Assembly: GCA_913776045.1 (NCBI GenBank) | Contig: CAJYOI010000008.1 | Location: 21,495-85,494 of the forward strand | From: an uncultured Sphingomonas sp. | Lineage (GTDB): Bacteria > Pseudomonadota > Alphaproteobacteria > Sphingomonadales > Sphingomonadaceae | Reading direction: 5' to 3' | Length of the DNA stretch: 64,000 bases | Shown here: piece by piece, positions 55,001 to 63,908 of the stretch | Layout of the letters: the number at the start of each line of letters is the position of its first letter | Numbering within the stretch: the stretch's first letter is position 1 | Notes under the pieces: model-generated | Told to the model about the DNA's origin: nothing | The model's database searches: none | The model's input: only the letters and a program-made list of their open reading frames with translations | Program-made: the position numbers and the translations under genes

Positions 55001-55327
55001 ATCCTCTCGATTGTCGGCACCGTCACCCGCGTGCTCCAGCACGGCTGGGCGCAGACCGCGGGCGACGTCAGCACGATGGGCCTCTACTGGCTCGCGTTCA
55101 CCGGCATCGACGTCGTGTGCGGCTGGATCGCGTACCGGCTGGACGGCAAGGGCGTGCGGTACCCCGCGCACCTGCTGATCGCGCAGCGGCTGGTCTATCG
55201 CCAGATCATGTACTGGGTAGTCATCCGCGCAGTGAGCTCCGCGATCGGCGGCTGGGTCGTCGGCTGGAGCAAGCTCGAACGCAGCGGTCGCGCAACGACC
55301 GACGGGACGAAGGAAGCGGCGGCCTGA
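52010..55327 (+). CDS. Three-domain GH18-like / NodB deacetylase / GT2 synthase
   Basis: 1105 residues. Membrane anchor 20-42; GH18-like barrel about 84-400 with LVLDFEAL (D196, E198 at the catalytic position); NodB polysaccharide deacetylase about 455-655 with TFDDGP (461-466) and NHSYSHPN (513-520); membrane segments about 678-715; processive GT2 about 728-950 with ADDGSQD, DADT, EDQD and QRYRW (944-948); four or so C-terminal segments. It should polymerise a GlcNAc-type sugar inside, and deacetylate and trim or bind it outside. The polymer is inferred. Confidence 0.9.
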   Translation: MAQNPIFYDPTGRRGRWAKRILALAIGLILLGGVVFATTLVMVPRGRNVALPLPQPKAAAMRGSPPRKGLARWLPHETGPAGNTPLSVGFYVPGDESSLASLRRNVGALDWVVPSTINVVGPTHQTTVLPDVHFDRMIAAMPRPPRVLPMVQNFKDGTWEGDRIADLLANPAARTRLIQQLAAVGKQPANGGLVLDFEALPARAMSDYLRFIPQLRAALPTGAQIAVTVPAEDDVWPLGAIAKVADRVIFMAYDQHYSGGSAGPIAAQDWFIREVSAARRKIGTDKMVVALGSYGYDWHGGDTDALTIEEAWLAAHDSDAKPQFDHASGNSYFAYDEDGQRHTVWMMDAATSWNQLQVLKRLGIDDVAMWRLGSEDAGFWSSLRAFRKGGTPDLSTPRALLETDVEGAGEILKITDTPSVGHRNVSYDKSGLIRQVEYTAMPTPYVVKRAGAADPKAIALTFDDGPDGKWTPQILDVLEREKVPATFFVIGQNVLEHPQLVNRIIAGGSELGNHSYSHPNLAGASETMTMLELNTTQRLVEAYTGRRMTLFRAPYFGDAEPTTTDELLPALAAQQAGYTIVGLHVDPNDWQRPGADEIVRQTLTQVRKATPEVPGNVVLLHDSGGDRSETVAALPRIIAALRAAGYHFVTASQLVGVSPAQAMPRVAGEDLAAVRYDVAGFIFVAGVLFVIGWLFYLAIALGIARAVLMAALAWWQSRRRRPEPPVFTPSVSVIIPAYNEDRVIRSSVERILASDYPALQVIVADDGSQDATSAIVAEAFGTDPRVTLLTLRNGGKAAALNRALQDATGEIIIALDADTQFEAGTIRRLARWFVDPKIGAVAGDARVGNRVNLVTRWQAVEYITAQNLERRALAGFDAMTVVPGAVGAWRRATLDQVGGYPEDTLAEDQDLTIAIQRAGWRVTYDPMAVAWTEAPESFKGLAKQRYRWAFGTLQCLWKHAGIWRTRRPRGLALVGMPQAWLFQIMFAAISPLIDLALILSIVGTVTRVLQHGWAQTAGDVSTMGLYWLAFTGIDVVCGWIAYRLDGKGVRYPAHLLIAQRLVYRQIMYWVVIRAVSSAIGGWVVGWSKLERSGRATTDGTKEAAA

Positions 55328-55369
55328 TGCGGGCTGTCCCCGCCCCGAGTTTTCGCTATCGGGGCCGGC

Positions 55370-55600
55370 ATGAAAGCCAGCGACCTGCAAGACCGGATCA
55401 TCGCGCAACTGCTGCGCGACCATGGCGGGACCAAGCGTCGCTGGCGTACGGTCGTCGGCCGCGTGAAGCTCTACGATCCGGCGACGCATCCGCATTGCAA
55501 CTGGTCGCTCGACCCGCAGGGCAGCGCGAAGGAGAATGCGGTGATCGAGGCGATGATGGACGATCTGCGGCTGCGTCTGCGCATCGTGACGCCCGGTTGA
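55370..55600 (+). CDS. Small conserved hypothetical
   Basis: 76 residues from MKASDLQDRIIAQLLRDHGG, hydrophilic, no signal peptide. Text such as WNLDP-like NWSLDPQGSAKENAVIEAMMDDLR looks like a small conserved family seen beside transporter genes; function unknown. Same direction as the MFS gene 37 bp on. Confidence 0.6.
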   Translation: MKASDLQDRIIAQLLRDHGGTKRRWRTVVGRVKLYDPATHPHCNWSLDPQGSAKENAVIEAMMDDLRLRLRIVTPG

Positions 55601-55637
55601 CGGATCGACCGGGCGGTTTCGGCATTCTCCCCGTCAC

Positions 55638-57293
55638 ATGACCGCCGCCACCCAACCCTTCCCGTCCTCCCCCTTCGGCATATCGCTCTACCGGCAGGTT
55701 TGGGTCGCCAGCCTGTGCTCGAACTTCGGCGGCCTGATCCAATCGGTCGGCGCGTCGTGGATGATGACGGGATTGGGCGCCTCGCCGCAGATGATCGCGC
55801 TGGTCCAGGCATCGACCAGCCTGCCGATCATGCTGCTGTCGCTCTGGGCGGGCGCGATCGCCGACAATCTCGACCGCCGCCGTATCCTGCTGACCGCGCA
55901 GAGCTTCATGCTGACCGTCTCGCTGATGCTGGCCTTGGGCACCTACCTTGGCTGGATCACACCGTGGCTGCTGCTGACCTTCACCTTCCTGATCGGCTGC
56001 GGCACCGCGATCAACGGCCCGGCCTGGCAGGCGTCGGTCGGCGACATGGTGCCGCGGCCGCTACTGTCGAGCGCCGTCGCCTACAACAGCATGGGCTTCA
56101 ACATCGCGCGTAGCGTCGGGCCCGCGATCGGCGGCGCGATCATCGCGGCGGCAGGCGCAGCCGCCGCCTTCGCGGTCAACGCGGTCAGCTATGTCGGGCT
56201 GATCGTCGTGCTGAAACGCTGGCAGCCGAACCTGCCGCCCCGCCATCTGCCGCGCGAACGACTGGGCGTCGCGATGGTCGCGGGCGTCCGCTACGTCCGC
56301 CTATCGCCACCGATCCTAACCGTGCTGATGCGCGCCGCGTTGTTCGGGCTGGCTGCAAGCGCGATCCCGGCGCTGATGCCGCTAGTCGCCCGCGACCTGG
56401 TGCGCGGCGGGCCGCTGACTTACGGCATCCTCCTCGGCGCATTCGGCCTGGGTGCGGTCGGCGGCGCGCTGCTGGCCCGACGGCTGCGCGAGAAGGCGAC
56501 GACCGAGCAGATCGTCCGCCTTGCCTCGACCGGCCTAGCGATCGGCGGCGTGACGACGTCCTTGGGAATCCTGCCGCTCGCCCTTCCCGCCCTGGCGCTC
56601 GCCGGTGGGGGCTGGGTGCTCGCGTTGTCGACGTTCAACGTCAGCGTTCAGCTCGCCTCGCCGCGCTGGGTGGTCGCGCGCGCCATCGCACTCTACCAGA
56701 TGGCCGCGTTCGGCGGGATGGCGGCGGGTAGCTGGCTGTTCGGCTCGGTCGCGAGCGTCCACGGCGTCGCCGAAGCGCTAATCGCCGCCGCCGGCGTCCA
56801 GTTGCTGAGCGTGGTTGCCGGTTTCGTGCGGCGGATGCCCGAAATCACGCAAGCCGACCTCGCGCCGCGCTCCGGCTGGGTGGAGCCGAACACCGCCGTC
56901 CCCATTCAGCCGCGCAGCGGGCCGATCGTCATCACGGTCGAACATCGCATCGCCGAGGCCGACGTCGCGCGCTTCCTGACGGTCATGAGCGAACGCCGCC
57001 GCATCCGCCGCCGCGACGGCGCCCGCGCGTGGCAGTTGCTTCGCGATCTCGGCGAGCCGACTTTGTGGGTCGAACGCTTCCACTTCGGCACCTGGCTCGA
57101 CTATGTCCGCCACAACGAACGCCGTACCCAGGCCGATGCCGCCAACAGCGATGCACTCCACGCGCTATGGATCGACGACAAGCCGCCGGTGATCCACCGC
57201 CGCATCGAACGCCAGACCGGATCACTGCCCGCGGCCGGCGAGGACGACGCCCAAACGCTCGATCCGGTCACCGACCCGACGCGGTCGAGCTAA
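55638..57293 (+). CDS. MFS_3-type exporter with C-terminal soluble domain
   Basis: 551 residues. Twelve membrane segments in the first 400 residues with the MFS motif AGAIADNLDRRRILLTAQ and an EntS-like ALINGPAW-type motif (GTAINGPAWQASVGDMVP). The extra 130 residues after about 415 form a soluble ferredoxin-like/ABM-type domain (ITVEHRIAEADVARFLTVM, WQLLRDLGEPTLWVERFHFGTW). Probable exporter of a small molecule; substrate unknown. Its stop overlaps the convergent gene's stop. Confidence 0.85.
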   Translation: MTAATQPFPSSPFGISLYRQVWVASLCSNFGGLIQSVGASWMMTGLGASPQMIALVQASTSLPIMLLSLWAGAIADNLDRRRILLTAQSFMLTVSLMLALGTYLGWITPWLLLTFTFLIGCGTAINGPAWQASVGDMVPRPLLSSAVAYNSMGFNIARSVGPAIGGAIIAAAGAAAAFAVNAVSYVGLIVVLKRWQPNLPPRHLPRERLGVAMVAGVRYVRLSPPILTVLMRAALFGLAASAIPALMPLVARDLVRGGPLTYGILLGAFGLGAVGGALLARRLREKATTEQIVRLASTGLAIGGVTTSLGILPLALPALALAGGGWVLALSTFNVSVQLASPRWVVARAIALYQMAAFGGMAAGSWLFGSVASVHGVAEALIAAAGVQLLSVVAGFVRRMPEITQADLAPRSGWVEPNTAVPIQPRSGPIVITVEHRIAEADVARFLTVMSERRRIRRRDGARAWQLLRDLGEPTLWVERFHFGTWLDYVRHNERRTQADAANSDALHALWIDDKPPVIHRRIERQTGSLPAAGEDDAQTLDPVTDPTRSS

Positions 57294-58249
57294 CTCCGCC
57301 GGATCAGCGCCCGCGCCAGCTTGCGGTCCTCCAGCGAATAATAGAGCCACACCGCATCGCCATCGACCACGACCGATGCGGCAAAGGCGATGTCGGTCTG
57401 CGCGCGATCCTCGGGCGGCGGCGGTGTGACCAGGGGTTCGATCCCGCGATCGACGACGCGCGTATAGTCGCGGTCGAACGCCACCCAGCCGATCCGCCAC
57501 CGCGCGTCCCGCGTCGCGCCGTTGTAGAACATCACCGGCATGTCGGGATCGGTCGTCAGCAGCGGTCCGGTCGACAGGTGCCAGTCGTCCCAGCTATCGG
57601 TGCGCGGCATGAACGGCGTGGGCTGTTCGACCCACGGCCCCACCTCGGTCGCCCCGATCGCCAGCCCGACGCGCGATGCCTGGTCGGCGGCATATTCGTA
57701 GAACAGGCGCCAATACCCGTCGGGCGTGCGATCGATCGTCGCTTCCTTGGTATTGCCCTCCGACTTCGACGATGCGAGCGCGACCCCGCGCTTTTCCAAG
57801 CGGTCGAGCGACGGGCCGGTCGCATAGGCGAGTTCGCCATGCGCCATGTCGGCGAGGACGCAGGTGTAATAGACAGTGTAGCTGCCGTCGGCATGGCGCA
57901 GCACGGTCGGATCCTCGACCCCGCCCGCATCATGCTCGCCCGGTCCCGGCACGATCGAGGGCGCATCGAGCATAGCAAAGCGCCGGCCGTCGTCGCTCCA
58001 CCCGGCCCAGATCACGCCGGTGTCGGTCATCGTCTGGCCGACACGGACGACCGCGCGGACCATGATGCCCCAGCGCCCATCGGGTTCGCGCCAGACGTAC
58101 GGACTCATCAGGTCGCGTGCCATCAGCGCGGGCGGGCCGTCGAGCACGACGTCCTCGATCCGCTTGACGTTGAAGTCGACCGGCGTCCGGCTGTCCTCGA
58201 CGCGGTCCTTCCTATAGGTATCCGTCGCCCCCGGCTCGAGCGCGCTCAT
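57290..58249 (-). CDS. GH130-like glycosidase/phosphorylase
   Basis: 319 residues with the five-bladed propeller pattern of GH43/GH130 enzymes: FNVKRIEDVVLDGPPALMARDLMSPYVWRE, GGVEDPTVLRHADGSYTVYYT, TKEATIDRTPDGYWRLFYEY, VMFYNGATRDARWRIGW. Family members act on beta-mannosides, often by phosphorolysis. No signal peptide, so cytoplasmic. Overlaps the SDR gene by four bases, which suggests joint sugar metabolism. Confidence 0.8.
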   Translation of the reverse strand: MSALEPGATDTYRKDRVEDSRTPVDFNVKRIEDVVLDGPPALMARDLMSPYVWREPDGRWGIMVRAVVRVGQTMTDTGVIWAGWSDDGRRFAMLDAPSIVPGPGEHDAGGVEDPTVLRHADGSYTVYYTCVLADMAHGELAYATGPSLDRLEKRGVALASSKSEGNTKEATIDRTPDGYWRLFYEYAADQASRVGLAIGATEVGPWVEQPTPFMPRTDSWDDWHLSTGPLLTTDPDMPVMFYNGATRDARWRIGWVAFDRDYTRVVDRGIEPLVTPPPPEDRAQTDIAFAASVVVDGDAVWLYYSLEDRKLARALIRRS

Positions 58250-59013
58250 GCCCCGATCGCCTGAAGCAGCGACAGCCCGCCGTCGATGACGATCCGCGAG
58301 CCGGTGATGTAGCGTGCCTTGTCGGAGGCGAGGAACACGGCCAAGTCGGCGACCTCCGAAGGATCGCCCGCGCGGCCCATCGGGATGTTACGCTCGAGCG
58401 ACTGGCGGTAGGCGGCGTCCTTCATCGCGCGGTCGTTCATCGGGGTCAGGATCATCCCCGGCTCGATTGCATTGACGCGGATGCCGCGCGGCGCTTCCTC
58501 GATCGCCAGTGTCTCGACCAGATTAGTAAGCCCGCCCTTCGCCGCGCAATAATCCGCGCCGCCCGCCCGCACCGCATAGGCGTGGATCGACGAGATATGC
58601 AGGATCGTGGCCGGCCCCGTCACCTCGCCGCGTCCGGTCAGGAACCGGCGCGAGGTCAGGAAGGCGCCCGTCAGGTCGGTGTCGATCAGGCGCCGCCACT
58701 GCTCCAGCGTCATCTGGCGCACGGTGACGCCGGTCATGTTGAGTCCGGCGGAATTGACCAGCACCTCGGCCGGCCCCCACGCCTGTTCGACCGCGGCGAA
58801 GGCGTCGGCGACCGAGGCCTCGTCATCGACCGCAGCCTGCACGGTCATCGCCGCACCCCCGGCGTTGCGGACAGCATCGGCGGTCGCGTCCGCTGCGGCT
58901 GCATCGCTGTGATAGAGGACCGCGACCCGGTCGCCCGCCGTGCCGAAGCCGACCGCACAGGCCGCTCCGATCCCCGATTCCGCACCCGTCACCACCACTG
59001 TCCGCGTCGTCAC
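58246..59013 (-). CDS. SDR oxidoreductase, glucose-1-dehydrogenase-like
   Basis: 255 residues. Rossmann motif TGAESGIGAA, NSAGL (NNAG variant), catalytic Ser in HISSIHAY and YCAAKGG with Tyr/Lys, and the C-terminal TGSRIVIDGGLS. NAD(P)-dependent dehydrogenase, likely on a sugar released by the GH130-like enzyme. Confidence 0.88.
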   Translation of the reverse strand: MTTRTVVVTGAESGIGAACAVGFGTAGDRVAVLYHSDAAAADATADAVRNAGGAAMTVQAAVDDEASVADAFAAVEQAWGPAEVLVNSAGLNMTGVTVRQMTLEQWRRLIDTDLTGAFLTSRRFLTGRGEVTGPATILHISSIHAYAVRAGGADYCAAKGGLTNLVETLAIEEAPRGIRVNAIEPGMILTPMNDRAMKDAAYRQSLERNIPMGRAGDPSEVADLAVFLASDKARYITGSRIVIDGGLSLLQAIGA

Positions 59014-59079
59014 CCGTCGCCTCCGAAAGATTGCGTTACCGCGTCGAAACGATTGAGGGGCGAAACGGCTTCGCGCAGA

Positions 59080-59646
59080 TCAGGATTTCGCCGCGACCCG
59101 TCGGCGCACCAGCCAGGTGATTCCGCCCGCGACGATCGCGAGTCCGCCGATCGCCAGCACTATATGCTCAACCGAATGCAGCCGCCCTACCGCCTTCGCC
59201 AGCGCTTGACCGAAGACGTACCCGATCGTCGAGATCAGCACGGCCCACACGACCGCCGCCGCGGCGTTGAGCGCCAGGAACCGCCGCGTCGACACGCGCG
59301 TCGTCCCGATCGCCATCGGGCTGACCGTGCGCAGGCCGTAGAGAAAGCGGAAGGCGAAGATGAAACCGGTCGGATAGCGTTCGAGCATGTCGAGCGCTCG
59401 CCCGAACGCCGGCTTGGCGCGGATGCGCGCCACCCAGCGGTGATCGCGAAATTTTCGGCCGATGGCAAAGAACAGCCCATCGGCCACCGCCGATCCCGCC
59501 GCCGCGGCGGCCATGACGCCGGCGAGCGGAAACATCCCCTGATGCGCCAGCAATCCGCCGCCCGCGACGACCGTTTCCCCCTCGACGCCAGCGCCGACGA
59601 AGATCGCAAGCAGACCGTAGCGCGCGACGAGCGTTTCTATCGTCAT
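59080..59646 (-). CDS. DedA-family membrane protein
   Basis: 188 residues, four to five membrane segments with the DedA/SNARE-associated core: GAGVEGETVVAGGGLLAHQGM, FRDHRWVARIRAKPAFGRALDMLERYP, RFLYGLRTVSPMAIG. DedA proteins are undecaprenyl-phosphate or lipid flippases. It overlaps the kinase gene by four bases, so it is part of that operon and may be its output. Confidence 0.88.
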   Translation of the reverse strand: MTIETLVARYGLLAIFVGAGVEGETVVAGGGLLAHQGMFPLAGVMAAAAAGSAVADGLFFAIGRKFRDHRWVARIRAKPAFGRALDMLERYPTGFIFAFRFLYGLRTVSPMAIGTTRVSTRRFLALNAAAAVVWAVLISTIGYVFGQALAKAVGRLHSVEHIVLAIGGLAIVAGGITWLVRRRVAAKS

Positions 59647-61004
59647 ACGGGCGCACCCGCCGGCAGGAACAGCCGCACGCGCAGCCCGCCGCCCGGCGCA
59701 TCGTCAAGCGTCAGCGCCCCGCCGTAGAGCGCGACCAGATCGGACACGATCGTCAGGCCGAAGCCATGGCCATCGCCGCGCTCGTCGAGCCGCATGCCGG
59801 GCCGCGCCACCTGCGCGCGGGCTTCGGCTGGAATGCCGGGGCCGTCGTCGATGATCGTCACTTCGACGCGGCGGGCATCGTCGGCTATCACGGCAGCGGC
59901 CACCATCACACGCGACCGCGCATGCCGCGCGGCGTTGTCGAGCAGGTTGCCGATCAGTTCGTCCAGGTCGTGCGGATCGACCGCGACCCGCACGTCGTCC
60001 GCGACGTCGATCGCCAGCGTCCGATCGTCGTACAGCCGGCGGATGACCGCAGCGACGCCCTCTACCGCTACCCCCAACGCCGTCGAGCTACGGCGATCGG
60101 TCGCCTCCGTACGCGCGCGCGCCAGGTGATGGCGGATCGTCGCATCGATTCGTGCGACCTGAGCCGCAGCCTGCGGCTGGTCGCGCAGGTCGATCGCCAA
60201 CGTCGCGACCGGCGTCTTGAGCGCATGGGCGAGATTCACGGCCGAGGCGCGCGCGCTCGCCAGCGCCGCCGCATTCTCGGCAGTCAACGCATTGAGTTCG
60301 GTCGCCAGCGGCTGGAGCTCGGTAGGCAGTTCGTCATCGACCGTCGCCCGCGTTCCGGCACGGATCGCGGCGACCTGATCGCGAAGCGTACGCAGCGGTC
60401 GCAGGCCGATTCGTACCTGCACCAGCATCGCCACGCTAAGCAGCAGTCCCAGGATCAGCAGCGCGCCAAGCAACGGCATCATCGCCGCCCGCACCGGCCG
60501 CCGTACGACGTCGCGCGGCGCGGCCGCGGTGATCGTCACCGGCCCGCGGCGGGTGTCGAAGGTGATGCGGCGGGCGTGGACGGCCACACCATCCTCGCTC
60601 GCGCCCTCCAACGAGGACAAGCGGCCGGGCGGCGCATGCCGCGGCGGCACTGGGCCGGGGCCGGGCGGCGGCAGCGGTGGGCCAACGTCGGTCAGGGTCG
60701 GAAAGTCATTCGACCCGACCGTCCCGTCCGGCCCGGCGATCTGCCAGCGCCAACCGGGGCCGCTCTCGGCCAGCCCGGCGCGCGCCTGAAGTCTAGCGCG
60801 ATCGACGCGGCCATAGTCATCGACCGCGCCCGACAGCATCGTCACTTCCGAATCCAGCCGGCGATCGAGCCCGTCGACGACCAGCCGTTCGAGCAATCCC
60901 GCGATCGACACGCCGGCGATGGCGAGCGCGACCAACGTCGCGACCACCGACAGCACCAGCATCCGGCCATGCAACGAGCGCGGCACGATCCTCACGAGTC
61001 GCAC
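59643..61004 (-). CDS. Sensor histidine kinase, QseC/PhoQ-like
   Basis: 453 residues: membrane segment 15-40, a periplasmic loop 41-172 with a proline-rich stretch at 109-127, segment 173-196, HAMP, phospho-acceptor H260 in NLAHALKTPVATL, N-box LIGNLLDNAARHA and G-box GDGHGFGLTIVSDL. The HAxKTP form is typical of PhoQ/QseC-type kinases. Overlaps the regulator gene by 13 bp and DedA by 4 bp. Confidence 0.9.
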   Translation of the reverse strand: MRLVRIVPRSLHGRMLVLSVVATLVALAIAGVSIAGLLERLVVDGLDRRLDSEVTMLSGAVDDYGRVDRARLQARAGLAESGPGWRWQIAGPDGTVGSNDFPTLTDVGPPLPPPGPGPVPPRHAPPGRLSSLEGASEDGVAVHARRITFDTRRGPVTITAAAPRDVVRRPVRAAMMPLLGALLILGLLLSVAMLVQVRIGLRPLRTLRDQVAAIRAGTRATVDDELPTELQPLATELNALTAENAAALASARASAVNLAHALKTPVATLAIDLRDQPQAAAQVARIDATIRHHLARARTEATDRRSSTALGVAVEGVAAVIRRLYDDRTLAIDVADDVRVAVDPHDLDELIGNLLDNAARHARSRVMVAAAVIADDARRVEVTIIDDGPGIPAEARAQVARPGMRLDERGDGHGFGLTIVSDLVALYGGALTLDDAPGGGLRVRLFLPAGAPV

Positions 61005-61654
61005 GCCACGCGATAGCCGCGCCCGCGCACCGTCTCGATCATCGCCGCGCCGATCTTTTTGCGCAGCCGGCCGACGATCACTTCCAAGCTGTTCGAATCG
61101 ACATCGGCATCGCCCTCATAGACGCGTTCGAGCAACTCGAGCCGCTCGATCACTGCACCCTTCCGCAGCATCAGTTGCGACAGCACCCGCCATTCGAATG
61201 CGGTCAGCTTCAGCGGCAGTCCGTCGAGCTCGAACTGGCCGAGCTGGCTGTCGAAGCTCAAGGGCCCGCATTCCAGCCGGGGTGCCGCGTGGCCGGCCGA
61301 GCGGCGGACCAGCGCGCGCAGCCGCATGACCAGCTCCTCGACGCGAAACGGCTTGACCAGATAGTCGTCGGCCCCGGCCTTGAACCCCTGCACCTTGTCC
61401 GACCACGCATCGCGCGCGGTCAGGATCAGCACCGGCAACGTGCGCCCGGCGTCGCGCCACGCTTTCAGCACGCTGACCCCGTCCTGCCCGGGCAACCCCA
61501 GATCGAGCACGGCCGCGTCGTAGCTCTCCGTCTCGCCCAGATGCGCAGCATCGATGCCGTCGGCGATCAGGTCGACCGCAAAATGCTCGTCGCGCAGCGC
61601 GCGCGCGATGGTCGGTCCCAGGTCGCGATCGTCTTCTACCAATAGGATGCGCAT
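60992..61654 (-). CDS. OmpR-family response regulator, QseB/PhoP-like
   Basis: 220 residues; receiver with D51 (AVLDLGLPGQDG) and KPFRVEELVMRLRAL, winged helix with LKLTAFEWRVLSQLMLRKG and EVIVGRLRKKIGA. It is first in the operon with the kinase and DedA and is divergent from an OB-fold secreted protein, as in the ygiW-qseBC arrangement. Confidence 0.92.
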   Translation of the reverse strand: MRILLVEDDRDLGPTIARALRDEHFAVDLIADGIDAAHLGETESYDAAVLDLGLPGQDGVSVLKAWRDAGRTLPVLILTARDAWSDKVQGFKAGADDYLVKPFRVEELVMRLRALVRRSAGHAAPRLECGPLSFDSQLGQFELDGLPLKLTAFEWRVLSQLMLRKGAVIERLELLERVYEGDADVDSNSLEVIVGRLRKKIGAAMIETVRGRGYRVACDS

Positions 61655-61687
61655 CTCACAGCCCTATGCCCGGTGCCTAAACCGAAA

Positions 61688-61705
61688 CTGAACCGCTTGG
61701 TTCAG
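61688..61705. promoter_or_regulatory. Inverted repeat in two-component divergent promoter
   Basis: CTGAACC-GCTT-GGTTCAG, perfect 7-bp arms, centred between the response-regulator gene and the secreted-protein gene. A candidate binding site for the regulator. Confidence 0.45.
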
Positions 61706-61764
61706 CGGAGGTGGGCAAGGAGCCGACTAAAACCCGATCATCGATTGATGAAAAGGAGTCGATC

Positions 61765-62448
61765 ATGAAGTTCGATAGACGATTTATCCCGCATCTCGGC
61801 ACACGCCAGCGGCTCGCGCTTGGCGGTGCGGCGTTGCTCGCGATCGGTGCGACCGGCGGTGCCGCGGCGATGTCGATGACGCGGCCGACGATTGAGATGG
61901 CGCCGACCGTGCCGACCGCGGTCGCCAAGCTGCCCGCCACCTCCGGCCTGGTCACCGTCCGCGGGCGCGTAGCGGGCGTGTACGGCGACCGGGTGATGGT
62001 GCAGGACCAGACCGGCCGCGCGCTGGTCGATGTCGGCCGCGATGCCGCCGCGGGCCTGCGCACCGGCGCACCGCTGCTGGTGCAGGGCCGCTTCGACGAC
62101 GGCCAGTTGCGCGCGCATTATCTGGTCGATAGCGCCGGTGCGGTCCAGCAGGTCGGCCCGCCTCCACCCCCGCCGGGCGCCCGTCCGGGGCCGCCGCGTG
62201 GTTCGGGTGCAGGCGCTCCCCCGCCCCCACCGCCACCGCCGGGTGCCGGCGCACCGCCTCCTCCGCCGCCGGGTGGTCCGGGCGCGCCACCACCGCCCCC
62301 GCCGGGCGCGGGCGCACCGCCGCCGCAGGGAGCCGGGGCACCCCCGCCCCCGCCGCCGGTCGGTGCTGACGCTCCGCCGGCGCCTGCAGCCGGGCAGGTC
62401 CAGGCGCCCCCGCCTCCCCCGCCGCCGCCCGCTGCACGGGCTCGCTGA
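61765..62448 (+). CDS. Secreted OB-fold protein with proline-rich tail
   Basis: 227 residues from MKFDRRFIPHLG with AAAGGAG upstream; an earlier ATG at 61711 lacks such a site. After a signal or anchor (about 15-38) comes an OB-fold like the BOF/YgiW family: VTVRGRVAGVYGDRVMVQDQTG, ALVDVG, PLLVQGRFDDGQLRAHYLV. Residues from about 132 on are poly-proline/glycine/alanine blocks. Divergent from the regulator-kinase operon; likely its target or its ligand-sensing partner. Confidence 0.75.
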   Translation: MKFDRRFIPHLGTRQRLALGGAALLAIGATGGAAAMSMTRPTIEMAPTVPTAVAKLPATSGLVTVRGRVAGVYGDRVMVQDQTGRALVDVGRDAAAGLRTGAPLLVQGRFDDGQLRAHYLVDSAGAVQQVGPPPPPPGARPGPPRGSGAGAPPPPPPPPGAGAPPPPPPGGPGAPPPPPPGAGAPPPQGAGAPPPPPPVGADAPPAPAAGQVQAPPPPPPPPAARAR

Positions 62449-62538
62449 AGAGTAAGATGGGAGCGGCTCGGCGACGGGCCGCTCCTTATTCGCGTCACGC
62501 GCTCTGGATTTTCGGAGCGGTTGCGGTAGCGCTTCGGC

Positions 62539-63783
62539 ATGACCGGACCCGATCGCGCGCAACTCTATGACATCCTGATCGTCGGCGGCGGCCATGGTGG
62601 CGCGCAGGCGGCGATCGCGCTCCGCCAGCGCGGGTTTGCCGGCAGTATCGCCATCGTCGGGGAGGAAGCCGAACTCCCGTACGAACGCCCCCCGCTCAGC
62701 AAGGAGTATCTGCTGGGCGACAAGCCGTTCGAGCGCATGCTGCTCCGCCCCGCCGCCTTCTGGGCCGAACGTGACGTGATGATGCTGCTTGGGCAGCGTG
62801 TGACCGCGGTCGATGCGGAGGCCAGGCAGGTGACGACCGCGGATGGCACTACGATCGGCTATGGCGAGCTTATCTGGGCGACCGGCGGCAGCCCGCGGCG
62901 GCTGGTGTGTGCGGGCCATGATCTGGCCGGCGTCCATTCGGTGCGCACCCGCGCCGACATCGACCGGTTGATGGACGAACTGCCCGGCGTCACGCGCGTC
63001 GTCGTGATCGGCGGCGGCTATATCGGGCTGGAGGCGGCAGCGGCGCTGACCAAGCTCGGCAAGCCGGTAACGTTGATCGAAGCGCAGGACCGTGTCCTCG
63101 CGCGCGTCGCCGGGCCGACGCTGTCGGCCTTCTACGCAGCCGAGCACCGCGCAAAGGGCGTCGACCTGCGCACCGGTATCGGCGTCGACTGTATCGAGGG
63201 CGGTACGCGCGTCACCGGCGTACGTCTGTCCGACGGCACGCTGCTGGCCTGTGAAATGGCGCTCGTCGGTATCGGCATCGTGCCCGCGGTCGACCCCCTG
63301 CTCGCGGCCGGCGCGGCGGGGGGCAACGGCGTGCAGGTCGATGCGCTATGCCGTACCAGCCTGCCGCACGTCTATGCGATCGGCGACTGCGCGGCGCATG
63401 CGAACGGCTTTGCGGACAACGCCGAAATCCGCCTGGAATCGGTCCAGAACGCCAACGACATGGCCGCCACCGCCGCCCGCGCGATCCTCGGCGATCCGGT
63501 CCCCTACCATGCGATGCCGTGGTTCTGGTCGAACCAGTATGACCTGAAGCTCCAGACCGTTGGCTTGTCGGCGGGTCACGACGCCGAAGTCGTCCGTGGC
63601 GATCCGGCGACGCGGAGTTTTTCGGTCATTTATCTGAAAGGCGGTCGCGTGGTCGCGCTGGACTGCGTCAACGCGGTAAAGGATTACGTTCAGGGCCGCG
63701 CGCTGGTCGAGCGCGGAGCGGTGATCGATCCGGCGCGGCTGGCCGATGCGGGGGAACCGTTAAAGACGATGCTCGCCGACTAG
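62539..63783 (+). CDS. FAD-dependent ferredoxin/rubredoxin reductase-type enzyme
   Basis: 414 residues. FAD-binding [36 protein letters not shown]-binding [16 protein letters not shown], and the second FAD motif VYAIGDCA, then the reductase C-terminal domain ([17 protein letters not shown]). This class passes electrons from NAD(P)H to a ferredoxin for P450s or ring hydroxylases; no such partner is in the window. Confidence 0.9.
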   Translation: MTGPDRAQLYDILIVGGGHGGAQAAIALRQRGFAGSIAIVGEEAELPYERPPLSKEYLLGDKPFERMLLRPAAFWAERDVMMLLGQRVTAVDAEARQVTTADGTTIGYGELIWATGGSPRRLVCAGHDLAGVHSVRTRADIDRLMDELPGVTRVVVIGGGYIGLEAAAALTKLGKPVTLIEAQDRVLARVAGPTLSAFYAAEHRAKGVDLRTGIGVDCIEGGTRVTGVRLSDGTLLACEMALVGIGIVPAVDPLLAAGAAGGNGVQVDALCRTSLPHVYAIGDCAAHANGFADNAEIRLESVQNANDMAATAARAILGDPVPYHAMPWFWSNQYDLKLQTVGLSAGHDAEVVRGDPATRSFSVIYLKGGRVVALDCVNAVKDYVQGRALVERGAVIDPARLADAGEPLKTMLAD

Positions 63784-63908
63784 CCCCACAACCGTCATTC
63801 CCGCGAGGCGAGGATAAAGTGTCGCTGAACGTCGTCAGTTTCACGACCACCAGCGACTATTGATTCCCGTCTTCGCGAGACCTCTGCGAAAGTAGCTGAC
63901 TGGCGGTG

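Noticed and set aside
62160-62440. Proline-rich blocks as a DNA tandem repeat or recombination site
   Set aside because: The repetition is explained by the CCN/GGN codons of the protein's low-complexity tail.
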